Shown: positions 7,820 to 17,000 of the stretch, in pieces
Numbering within the stretch: the stretch's first letter is position 1
Layout: each line of letters opens with the position of its first letter
Source: Opitutales bacterium
GTDB lineage: Bacteria > Verrucomicrobiota > Verrucomicrobiia > Opitutales > Oceanipulchritudinaceae
Length of the DNA stretch: 64,000 nucleotides
Reading direction: 5' to 3'
NCBI GenBank assembly: GCA_016932335.1
Contig: JAFGCZ010000012.1
Location: 308,721-372,720, forward strand
Notes under the pieces: model-generated
Databases searched by the model: none
What the model saw: the letters and a program-made list of their open reading frames with translations, nothing else
Told to the model about the DNA's origin: nothing
Translations under genes and position numbers: made by a program

Positions 7820-9973
7820 TTAACGTAAATCGGTATCGCTGACGTTGCTGAACCTGTTTCCTTTTAAGGGGAACAATGGAATCCCCAGTTTTTCGGACGC
7901 AGTCCGTTCAAAATAAAGAGCGGCACGATAATCTCTGGCCAACAGCTTTATAAAGTCTACATTCTTCATTTCCAGCACCATGCTGCCTTCTCGAGAGGCA
8001 ATGTCGTTTTCAGGATCTGTGTTGCGGAGTATATCCACTTCCCCCATACAGGAGCCTGGGTTAAGGATTGATATACGCTTTCCCTTTTTCAGGACGTCAC
8101 AAGGGCCTAGAAACAAGAGGTAGAACCAGTTTGTGGATACTGTTCTGCGGATGATGTTGGCCCCTTTGCTGAAGGTATTGAAACTCATCTTCGTGGCCAT
8201 ATATCGCAGCGTGGAAATATCCCAACCTCTGGTGATGTCGAGATGTCTCAGGTAGCTTTCACGGACTCGAATCATAAATTCTTCGTAGCCACCCAGTGCT
8301 GGTACCAATACGTTGAAGATTTCCTCTTGCGTAAAGTAGAAGGCAACCCCGGACTGTCGACCTTTAAACGCGATTTCATCGGCTTCGAGGGGAGGGAGGA
8401 TGCTGAACCCAAATACTTCGTCGGCAACGCATTTGCGGGCAATCAATTTACGTCCAGAATTACCATAGACTGTTATATCTATTTCACCTTGATATAACAT
8501 GTAGACACGCCCAGACTTTTTCTCGGTTGAATCAATAACTTCACCTCTTCTGAATTTAGCTACTTTGATATGTCGGGCGATTTCCATCACCGATTCACGG
8601 GAGAGTCCATTGAATACGCTGAGTTTAAACAGCGGATTTTCCGGGGTGTCCACCTGGATTGATTGGATGATAGAATGTGTGGAGCGCTTGCGAGGCATGA
8701 CTGCTTTTACCACGCGCACATGGTTGTTTTTGAGTACCCGCGCTTTCCTCTGGAAAATCAGGAAAATGGCAATAAGGCTATTGATCAAAGGGAAGGTTAC
8801 AAAAATGGTTGCAAGGGTTATTAACCCATAGAGCATCCCGTTTTCTGAATTGAGGAAGCGGAATAGATCTATCTCCCAATCAAGCAGATCACTCATCTGT
8901 ACATGCACCTGAATGTACAGCGCTAGAACACAAAGATAAACGACTGTGTAGATGGCTTCTAATCCAGTAGCAACGATTTGAAAATTACGTTTAAAATTAT
9001 TCCAGGAGCGCTTAACTGTAAGATTCTCAATAAAAAACTGATCTTTGTAGATCGATTCCACTGGAGTTCTATTTAAATTATCGAAGAGGTTTCGTGCCGG
9101 TCCTTTGCCCGAAGGTATCAATATTGTTAGAAATACCAGTGTTCCCAGTGATAATGCCGTTGGAGCCAGCAGTTTTATCATAAGGAGGCTGCCCAGTGGT
9201 CCCGCCATCAGTAGCAAAGGAATGAGCAGCCTTTGGCTCTTTTTCAGAACCTGTCCTTCACGTGTGTCTACGCTCAATCCAAATATGGCCCCGGTTAAAC
9301 CAAGTTTAAAGGGATAGATGTCGCAATCAAAATGGGTCAATAAACATGCTGCCAATGCATTTGACGCCGTCCAGGCTAACGCCGGGCAGATCAGGGCAAT
9401 GATTACCGCAAACAGGTTGTGCGGCATGCTTACAGGCGTCGTCAAGATGGCGTAAAACCCGAGTAAGGTCATTAAAGATACAAAAAACCATCCCACGTTG
9501 GGACGTATCCATTGTCTCCAGTCTGTGGACAGTTTACGCAGCTGTTTGGATTCGTCTTCACTGACGAGGATTTCGGATAGCCAAGCGCGCATGATCAGCT
9601 CATACAAATCATTCAGCTCTGGACAAAGTCTTTCTTCAATCAACTGTGGAATAATCTCCTGCAGAGTGGCTCCTTTTACGAACTTCTTCAGAATCGGCCA
9701 GTGCTTGGTATTGATTGTAAGATAAGTATTTGTTCGGGTATTCCGAATAACTCGGGTTGTTGCGCTGGGTTCCCCGGAACGCAATGAAATAGCCAACCGT
9801 AAGCGTTTTTGATTAAAAAAATAGTTCTGATTCATGTAAAGACATTCATCCTTACGCGAAATGTGCATTTCTGCAGCATTGCGTATGGGCAATGTTCCTT
9901 CTACTTCAGATACTATTTTAGCGTTTTGCGGCGGTGGGGTTGGGGTCCTTGATTTGGATGATTCCTGGTTCAC
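7820..9973 (-). CDS. Membrane protein with PqqD-like N-terminus, degenerate M50-like core and two cNMP-binding-like domains
   Basis: The 717-residue protein starts with GTG overlapping the previous stop (GTGA). Residues about 65-120 look like a PqqD-type winged fold ('TNTYLTINTKHWPIL'). Hydrophobic segments fall at about 155-270 and 335-420; around residues 205-270 the pattern resembles site-2-protease/HlyD-export-type M50 membrane proteins ('LIPLLLMAGPLGSL'), but the HExxH zinc site is absent, the equivalent stretch reading 'NALAACLLTHF'. Two cyclic-nucleotide-binding-like domains follow, at about 447-560 ('FRRGEVI', 'VYMLYQGEIDI') and 585-690 ('FLLF' strands, 'LNPGSCMGEVDIL'). The GE residues of the phosphate-binding cassette are present in the second but the Arg is not obvious, so ligand binding is uncertain. 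Probably an inner-membrane sensor or scaffold, third gene of its operon. Confidence 0.65.
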   Translation of the reverse strand: MNQESSKSRTPTPPPQNAKIVSEVEGTLPIRNAAEMHISRKDECLYMNQNYFFNQKRLRLAISLRSGEPSATTRVIRNTRTNTYLTINTKHWPILKKFVKGATLQEIIPQLIEERLCPELNDLYELIMRAWLSEILVSEDESKQLRKLSTDWRQWIRPNVGWFFVSLMTLLGFYAILTTPVSMPHNLFAVIIALICPALAWTASNALAACLLTHFDCDIYPFKLGLTGAIFGLSVDTREGQVLKKSQRLLIPLLLMAGPLGSLLMIKLLAPTALSLGTLVFLTILIPSGKGPARNLFDNLNRTPVESIYKDQFFIENLTVKRSWNNFKRNFQIVATGLEAIYTVVYLCVLALYIQVHVQMSDLLDWEIDLFRFLNSENGMLYGLITLATIFVTFPLINSLIAIFLIFQRKARVLKNNHVRVVKAVMPRKRSTHSIIQSIQVDTPENPLFKLSVFNGLSRESVMEIARHIKVAKFRRGEVIDSTEKKSGRVYMLYQGEIDITVYGNSGRKLIARKCVADEVFGFSILPPLEADEIAFKGRQSGVAFYFTQEEIFNVLVPALGGYEEFMIRVRESYLRHLDITRGWDISTLRYMATKMSFNTFSKGANIIRRTVSTNWFYLLFLGPCDVLKKGKRISILNPGSCMGEVDILRNTDPENDIASREGSMVLEMKNVDFIKLLARDYRAALYFERTASEKLGIPLFPLKGNRFSNVSDTDLR

Positions 9974-11079
9974 ATTTCTAACCGTTTATAATTACTGATC
10001 ATCTGATTAAGCAGTTGGCGGTATTCACCTTCGGGCTGCTCAGCCAGAAAAGCTTCGATCATCTGATCGCGCTTGGGATTATTATATAAAATCGGAAAGA
10101 ATTGTCTCAAAGACGCTTTCAGGATCTCTGACGCATCTTCTAGACGATCTCTTATCGATGGAACGCTAATCACACTCGGACAAATTAGAAAGTAGAGCTC
10201 TGCACTGATCAATTCCTGATCCAGTAGATTATCCAGATTGTCTCTGAAACTGAAAATAATCTGGGCAGTACTGGGCAGTTTTTTGATTTCATCACACAGG
10301 TAGTCCTGCAACTCTAGAGAAATCAGCTCGATGTTCTGCAACATCAAAGTTCCCTGCTGTGCATAATCCATGGCCTTGGCCTGCACTCCGATTTCACCCT
10401 TGATCATTTTTTCGACCTGAGTCTCTTTAATAATCTCACAGTCGATACCATTCAGGCGCTGCCCTTTATTCGGGCTGGATTTGTGTACATACTCGGCAAT
10501 GGATTCTTTGCCGCAGCCCTTTGGGCCTTCCAATACCAATAATTTAAAGTTTTTTGCGCTGATAATCTTTTCAACATGATTACGCAGCTCTTGCGCTTTG
10601 GCTGTATTTCCCTGAAGGATGGGGCACACCGATCCTTCTTCAGACACTGTAGCAGCGGATGAGCTTGTCTCCTGATGACCAGATCCTGTGTCATTCATAT
10701 TATCCAGATCGGGGCGCTTTTCTTTTGTGCTTTGCTTGATACCTTCCAAGAATTCTACTGCCCTGAAGGGTTTTGGGAAATAGGCAAAAGCGCCCATTCT
10801 CAGGGCCTCCAACGCTTCCTCTTTGGAGGGAATAATTGAAGTAAGGATTAGTGGGATATCTTCAAAATCGTGACGAATATCACGGGCTAGGCGAAGGGGC
10901 GTCCCGTCGCCGGCAAACTGCATCTCCAGCATGACCACATCAGGCGTTTTTTTCTGGATGGCATCCATGGCCTTATCGGGGTCTTCATAAAAGGTTACTT
11001 TATGTCCAAGACCCTTGATCATGTCTTTTACGATCTCACGATCATCTTTAAGACTATCAATTACGTAAAAATTAGCCAT
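9970..11079 (-). CDS. Pseudo-receiver protein with degenerate AAA-type domain
   Basis: Residues 1-120 form a CheY-like receiver: acidic residues near 12-13, the strand 'VVMLEMQFAGDG', the Ser/Thr after 'IPLILTS' and Lys in 'AYFPKPF'. The phosphoacceptor Asp is replaced by Glu (E52), which in other regulators mimics phosphorylation. After a Ser-rich linker, residues about 165-340 resemble a shortened NtrC-type AAA module: Walker A 'GPKGCGKES' is intact, but Walker B reads 'GTLMLQNIE', the GAFTGA loop is missing and there is no Fis-type DNA-binding domain. It therefore should not activate sigma-54. It sits 49 bases after the PEGA/TonB fusion gene and overlaps the cNMP-domain gene by four bases. 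Confidence 0.75.
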   Translation of the reverse strand: MANFYVIDSLKDDREIVKDMIKGLGHKVTFYEDPDKAMDAIQKKTPDVVMLEMQFAGDGTPLRLARDIRHDFEDIPLILTSIIPSKEEALEALRMGAFAYFPKPFRAVEFLEGIKQSTKEKRPDLDNMNDTGSGHQETSSSAATVSEEGSVCPILQGNTAKAQELRNHVEKIISAKNFKLLVLEGPKGCGKESIAEYVHKSSPNKGQRLNGIDCEIIKETQVEKMIKGEIGVQAKAMDYAQQGTLMLQNIELISLELQDYLCDEIKKLPSTAQIIFSFRDNLDNLLDQELISAELYFLICPSVISVPSIRDRLEDASEILKASLRQFFPILYNNPKRDQMIEAFLAEQPEGEYRQLLNQMISNYKRLEM

Positions 11080-11128
11080 GTTGAATCAGTGAAGGAATGT
11101 GATTGTGGAATGTATGGGAAAAGGTTGC

Positions 11129-13582
11129 CTACTTTTCTGGATTAATCCGGATAGGGAGTGCTACGCGAGTTCTTACATCGCGCCCCATACGTTTAGCCGG
11201 AGTAAACTGCCACTGTTGAATGGCTGTTATAGTTGCTTCCCTGATCACCTCATCTTCACAATCACGGATATGAATGTCCGTGGTTGTCCCGTCACGATTA
11301 ATTACAAATACTGCATACACTGTCATCGAATCCTTGTAGGAGTCGGGCAGCTTGGGCTGAACCGTCTTCAAGGGGTGGGGAGGTTCATCAACCTTGCTGG
11401 ACGGAATAATTCGGTCAAAGCTCTGTAAGCGAACGCTTTCAGTGGTTGTTTCTCCATCTACAACAGTAAACGTTGCCGTGTAGGGCTCGTAATCTTCCAA
11501 TACTGCAAAAATTTCGTGTTCACCGGCTTTCAGTGCATAGGGCTGTTCCAGCGCATCGGCGCTCAATTTGACCTTGTCGATGAATACATTGGCGCCAGCC
11601 GGGTAAACTTCAAATAAAACGGATCCTTCTGCGTAGTGCTCTGAGAAGGTGTGGCTGTCTCCCGGTGTCAGCTTGGCCTGAGCAGAACGGCTTTCCCAAC
11701 CCTGACGGCTGAATTCAACGGAATAGGCTCCGAATGTGTTAAGACCGCTTACCGTATCTGGCGTTACTCCTGCAGAAATTTCTGTTTTTTCGCCTTTGCT
11801 GTCGGTAAAGTAAAGAATATAGGGAACTCCGTTGGGAGAACTTTCGATCTGGACACTGCAAGTCATGGGTTCCAATGTGACCATGCCGGGAACAATCAGC
11901 TCATCAGCAGGAATATACACCTGAATCGTGCTGGATTTGTATCCGTCCTTTTGCAGTTCGATTTCCTTTTTGCCAATCTTGATGTCATCGATGCGGCAGG
12001 GAGTCGTACCTACATACTGGTTGTCAATGTAGACCGCGACACCTTCAGGATAGGTTTCCATGCGGAGAGATCCTGTTGCGCTGGCCAGACGCTCGCGTTC
12101 TTGTTCTTCACGCTCGGCGATAGCTGCCAATTCCTGTTGGTGTTCTTTTTCCAGCTCTTCCAGCATGGCTTTTTGCTGCTGGCTGCCTTGGCGGGCACGC
12201 TCCAGCTCTTCCTGCAGTCTCTGTTGTTCCTGGAGTCTATTGCGTTCAATTTGTTCTGTGCGAAGGCGCTCATCTTCCAAGCGCTTTTTTTGTCCCTGCC
12301 AGCTGATGTAACCGAATGTCAATACTGAGCCGATTACAACCAGACCGACGAATACAATTACCTTTTCCCGAGTAGAGGAGAGGAAACCTCCCTTGCTGCT
12401 TTCGGCAGCCTTTACCACAGGTGTTTCGGTTTTTACCACCGGTGCCGGTGCACTCTTGATGATGTCCCCGAGAGTCTTCTCCAGCGATGGTTGTGCGGTT
12501 GCCAGATTCAGGCACCAAGGTGCAGGCATGGCTGCCCCATTGAATGCGGCATGGTTTTGGGCTAGCCAACTTGTAATCACATCAGGCTTAACTTCAGTGT
12601 TGCTACCTTCTGTATGCGCAATAGCCGGGAACGTAATTGCTTCCAGTCCCAGCCCTTCGGCAATTTTTACGGACATGTAGTCTTTTCCGAAGGGAAGCCC
12701 GCAGATGACGAGACGCTTGAAGTTATACTTGCTGCCTTCCTGATCAACGATCGGCTTAAGCGCACCTACCAGAGGGGCAACCAACTCGCTGACATCGTCT
12801 ACAAAGTCATATCTGTTTTCGTAAAAGAGCCTGTTGGCAGATCCGGCAAACTTCAGATTTAGAATGGTCTGGATTTTTTCCAATACCTGCTTCATGCCTA
12901 CTTCAATGTTCTGTGAAGTGGCACTGCTCTTGGAAATATTGATTAGTTGGCTGCTTTCCGGGCCAAGATCCAATAGCAATACGCTACCGTTTGCCAGATC
13001 AAAGCCTTCGAGTGCCGCAGAAATTCCGGCAAGTGCTCGGGGGATAACCATTTTGCCGGAGGCACAAGCATCGCCAATCTTGCTCATGCACTGATCCAGT
13101 GTACGTTTGTCGTATAACAATCCAATGGCAGCACTGTTACTTCCCTTTTTATAGGGTTGACCTGTCTTTAATGAGATTACCGCTCCTTCAAGGGATCCCT
13201 TGGGGATGGATGATTCTCCTGAAAGAGCAAAAAGCAATGTTTCCGCATCACGATATTGATTCAGATTCAGCTGAGTCGGATGGACAGGGATATCTGCCAA
13301 AAAGATACCACTTGAGGCGCTCTTGGGGTTGAACTCTCTCAAATGGTCAACCAGATGATCTGTTCCAGTCTGCACAACAGTGGCACGTGCACTCTTGATG
13401 CTTCCTTCATCGAGGGTGAACTCCGTTAAATTGATGAAGGCCTCTGCGATATCAACAACCAAAGAGGGTGGGGTTAGCCCGGAAGAAGATGTTGAGGGGT
13501 TTTTCGCCTTTGATTGAGCCGTAGTTACTGTCTTTTCAGCATTGGCAGCTTTATCGTGGATGGAGTCTGGCGATTTCTTCAT
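11129..13582 (-). CDS. PilM-like ATPase fold / TM / coiled coil / PEGA / TonB C-terminal fusion protein
   Basis: The 817-residue protein combines modules rarely found together. Residues about 40-385 read like an actin/PilM-type fold ('GSVLLLDLGPESSQL', 'RLVICGLPFGKD'), expected in the cytoplasm. One membrane helix lies at 406-427. Residues 430-510 are a highly charged coiled coil. From about 502 there are PEGA domains ('METYPEGVAVYIDNQYVGTT', and a clear later one near 650, 'FEVYPAGANVFID', with a weaker one between), then a TonB-type C-terminal domain at about 740-817 ending in 'RVALPIRINPEK'. The layout would span from cytoplasm to outer membrane or peptidoglycan. ATG 13582 is chosen over a GTG three codons upstream. 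First gene of a three-gene operon and divergent from the coiled-coil gene. Confidence 0.75.
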   Translation of the reverse strand: MKKSPDSIHDKAANAEKTVTTAQSKAKNPSTSSSGLTPPSLVVDIAEAFINLTEFTLDEGSIKSARATVVQTGTDHLVDHLREFNPKSASSGIFLADIPVHPTQLNLNQYRDAETLLFALSGESSIPKGSLEGAVISLKTGQPYKKGSNSAAIGLLYDKRTLDQCMSKIGDACASGKMVIPRALAGISAALEGFDLANGSVLLLDLGPESSQLINISKSSATSQNIEVGMKQVLEKIQTILNLKFAGSANRLFYENRYDFVDDVSELVAPLVGALKPIVDQEGSKYNFKRLVICGLPFGKDYMSVKIAEGLGLEAITFPAIAHTEGSNTEVKPDVITSWLAQNHAAFNGAAMPAPWCLNLATAQPSLEKTLGDIIKSAPAPVVKTETPVVKAAESSKGGFLSSTREKVIVFVGLVVIGSVLTFGYISWQGQKKRLEDERLRTEQIERNRLQEQQRLQEELERARQGSQQQKAMLEELEKEHQQELAAIAEREEQERERLASATGSLRMETYPEGVAVYIDNQYVGTTPCRIDDIKIGKKEIELQKDGYKSSTIQVYIPADELIVPGMVTLEPMTCSVQIESSPNGVPYILYFTDSKGEKTEISAGVTPDTVSGLNTFGAYSVEFSRQGWESRSAQAKLTPGDSHTFSEHYAEGSVLFEVYPAGANVFIDKVKLSADALEQPYALKAGEHEIFAVLEDYEPYTATFTVVDGETTTESVRLQSFDRIIPSSKVDEPPHPLKTVQPKLPDSYKDSMTVYAVFVINRDGTTTDIHIRDCEDEVIREATITAIQQWQFTPAKRMGRDVRTRVALPIRINPEK

Positions 13583-14050
13583 AATATGCACAGGTTAAGT
13601 TTATCAGGCGTGCTTGAGGAGGGTTAACCCTTTATGCAGGCCAAGGGAGCAGATATGCTGTGGATTAAATTGAACACAAATGGAACTGATACAATAACTT
13701 CTTGTAAATTATTTTGGAAAAAAATACAGGAAACATCAAGACAGAATGCATTTCTAGATACGAGAAAATACTTATTTATTTGAAAACATGGACGAAAATG
13801 TCAAATTGTTAGCGAACTAATGTTTCTTACTAAACTATTGTCTGTAAATTCTTAGGATTGCAATCTGCTTCAATTCAGGTTAACAATAGAAAAGTTTTTC
13901 TTAAAGGAAAAGCTAAAATTAACAAATTTAAGAGGTAAACGCCTTAGATTGATGTGGAACCTTGTGTGAATCATCAAGATAGTATTGTCATTTTTCTTTT
14001 TTTTTGGCTTTATCGCTTTTTTACAACCAGTTTATTCTTTTCTACCAGTT
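13583..14050. promoter_or_regulatory. AT-rich divergent intergenic region
   Basis: This stretch of about 470 bases separates two divergently read genes of the unusual locus and must contain the promoters of both. It is AT-rich, with a perfect 10-bp palindrome GGGTTAACCC at 13621-13630 that could be an operator. I could not identify -35/-10 pairs with confidence and see no gene or structured RNA in it. Confidence 0.4.
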
Positions 14051-17000
14051 ATGTATTCCCGCAATAATTCCATGATCAATACCGGTCTTGTGTATATCAT
14101 TGCCTCGTCTCCTGAGTATCGGCGTTATTTTTCTGTCGTTTTTAGTGAGCTTGGCTGCTCTGTTTCTTCACTCGAGTCTACCGGCCAATTGCGTCGCGGT
14201 GGGTCTGCACCCCGCATTGTCGTTGTTGAGCTTGGTGATGGAGATCAGGAGAAATTTAAAGAGGTTGAGTCGATTCGCGGGTTGTTCCCCCGTGTTCCTG
14301 TTGTTGTCTGCGCTGAAAAACTTAAGTTGGATGATGTCCTTAAGGCGATTCGTTTCCGCTGTGTTGAAGCTTTTGAAGGAACTCCCGATCTTGGAGTGTT
14401 CCTAGAGTTTATACAAAGAGTTCTTTTCGATGGGCGTTCCCTTGCCGGCGATGTGCAATCCCGTTGCGAGTCCGTTTTGCAGGAAGTGCCTTTTCCGTTG
14501 TTTAAAGAGAAGAAAGGTAATCTTTCCCTTTCGACTCCCATTAAGCGGATGTCTCCAGAAGAGCGAATTGCTGTTACTGAGGATCGCTTGCAGAAAGCGA
14601 TTCAGGAAATCACGTCCCACCATCAAGAAATAGAAGCCCTTTCTCTGGATCTGGCTCAAAAGCAAACCAAAGTCGATTCTGGATTGGCTGAATTGGCTGA
14701 AGCTCAAAAAAAGCTGGAGGAAGATCGTATCCGGTTTGATGAGGATACGTTAGACGCCCGTAAGCGTTACGAGGAAACCGCCGAGCGCGAACGCCTCCTC
14801 AAGGAACAGGAAGCGGTGCTTCTTGAGCAGAAAGCGGCCTTGGAAACTCAGAAGGCAACCCTTGAGCAATCTATTGAGTCTTTAAATATCGAAATTTCTG
14901 AGCTGGAATCAGCCAAAGGAGAAGCGCTGCAGGAAGAGAACCGTGCCAAGGCCTCCATGCAGGAGGCTGTTGATAAGCTCGAAGCCAGCAAGGCGGAGCT
15001 TTTGACTAACGAAGAGCGGATGGCAGTATTGGAAACACGTCATGCAGAAATGCAGACAGAGATTTCGCGAATGAAGTCCGAGGCTGAAGCGCTTGCCGCT
15101 GAGGCTGAAACAAAGCGTCTGGAGGTTGAGTCTGAGCGCCATCACCTGCAGGAGTGGACGGATCGTGTCCGCGCAGAAGTTGAGGAAGAGCAGGCTGCTG
15201 CTAATGCCATTAAGGTTAAGTTGAAACAGCAGGAGGAAGCGCTTGCCGTCAGAGAGGCTGAACTTGAGGACGATCGCAAGCAGCTGGCTCACCTCAAAGA
15301 ATTTGAAGTGGAGCTCAATCAGCGCAAGGAGGCGTTGGATCTGCAACACAGTGACATTACTTCTCAGATCGAGCGCCTTACCCGACTTAAAGAAGATACA
15401 GCTCAAGTTCGGATCGAGATTGATGCCCGCGAAGGCGCTGTTGTTGAAGCTGAATCCAAGATCAAGCAACAGACGGCCACTTTGGCAGAGCAGGAAGCCT
15501 ACATCGCTGAAGAAAATCTGAAACTCGAAAAGCTTAAACAGGATCTGGTAAAGATCGAAGCCCTACGCGAGGAAACCGATGCCCTCATCGCTTCGCAAAC
15601 GGCTCAAGCGGAAGAATTGGCTGCTCAGGATAAACGCTTACGCGAACGTGAGGCAGAACTGATCAAGGATCAGGAAACTTATGAAACAGATTTAAAGCAA
15701 TTTCGTAAAGAGCAGGAAACTCGCGAGATCGAGCTCAAGGCGTTGGAAGATTCTCTGGCTGACCGTGAAAAAGGCATCAAGAGCAAGGAAGCCAACCTTG
15801 CTGCAACCGATGCTGAAATTAAAGAAGCATTGGAGAAATTCGAGATTGAGCGCCTGCAACATCAGGAAGTATTGGCCGCCCTCAATGATGCTGAAAAGAG
15901 AAAAGCTCAATTGGAGGAAGCTGCTGCGGTTGCTCAGCAGCAGTTCGATGATGCGGAGGCTTCTTTTGAGGAATTAAAGGCTGAACGTGCCTCCTTTGAA
16001 CAGGAATACAATGCATTCCTTGAGAATAAAGCCACTTTTGAACGTGAATTGGAAGCGCTCAAAGAAGAGCGGGAATCGGTTCAACTTTCTGTTCAGCAGA
16101 GCGAACAGAAACTCGCAGACTTGGTTAATAAGACTCGTGAGCGCGAAGAGTTGCTATCCTCCGGAGACGAGAAGGTTGCCGAAATCGAGCAAAAGATTAA
16201 TCAAAAGAATCAAATTCTTTCTGCCACGGAAGATGCCATCCATGCTACCGAGCGAAAACAGCAGATTATCAAATCCCAAGCTCAGGAGGAATTGGATAAG
16301 CTGAAGGCGTCTCAGGAGAAGGTTGAAAAGAATATCGCTTCCCTTGGAGAACAGTTGGGGGCTAAAGAGGCGGAACTGATTTCCCTGAATAAGAAGGCGA
16401 TTGCCCAGGAGTCTTCCATCGATGCGGCCCAGGAGGAAATCAACAAACTGGCAGCCTCCAAGCAGGGGCTTGAGGCTGCGGTAAATGATTTGCAGGCTGC
16501 TCGAGAATCGCTTGACCTAGAGCAGGCGGAGCTTTCAAAGCAAGTAAAGGATGCTGACACTCGCCTGCAATCGCTGAAGGCTGATTCTTTATCTATTGAG
16601 GAATCGCTGCGGGTTACCGATGCACAGTTGAAGCAAAAGCAACAGGCTTTGGCTGAAGCAGAAACGGCCCATACCAAATGTTCTGGAGAAATTGGAGAAT
16701 TTGAATCGCAGAAAGCCGAACTTGAGGAAGAGGTTAATATCCTCAATTCAAAGGTGAAGACCCTGATGGAGAGTGCCAAATCTCTCCGGGAAGAGCAGGA
16801 ACGCCTGGATATGGAAAAGGCTACACTGTTCGACGAATCAAAGAAGGCTGAAGCACGCGTTGCTGAATTAAAGAAGCACGAGTCTGAGCTGACATCCAAA
16901 GTTGAATCGTTATCCAAGGAGGTTCAGATCAAGGAAACTGCGGCTGCCGAAGCAGAGGTTTCTCTGAAAAAGAGCCAGCAGATGAGCGAGGCTCTTGATG

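Noticed and set aside
7820..9973. Site-2 (M50) protease.
   Set aside because: The HExxH zinc motif is absent in the hydrophobic region.
9970..11079. Sigma-54 activator.
   Set aside because: No GAFTGA loop, no complete Walker B and no DNA-binding domain.
13985..14050. TTG 13985 as start of the coiled-coil gene, which would give a hydrophobic N-terminus.
   Set aside because: The hydrophobic stretch lies in a T-rich leader and precedes a cytoplasmic-type receiver; ATG 14051 or 14072 is more plausible.
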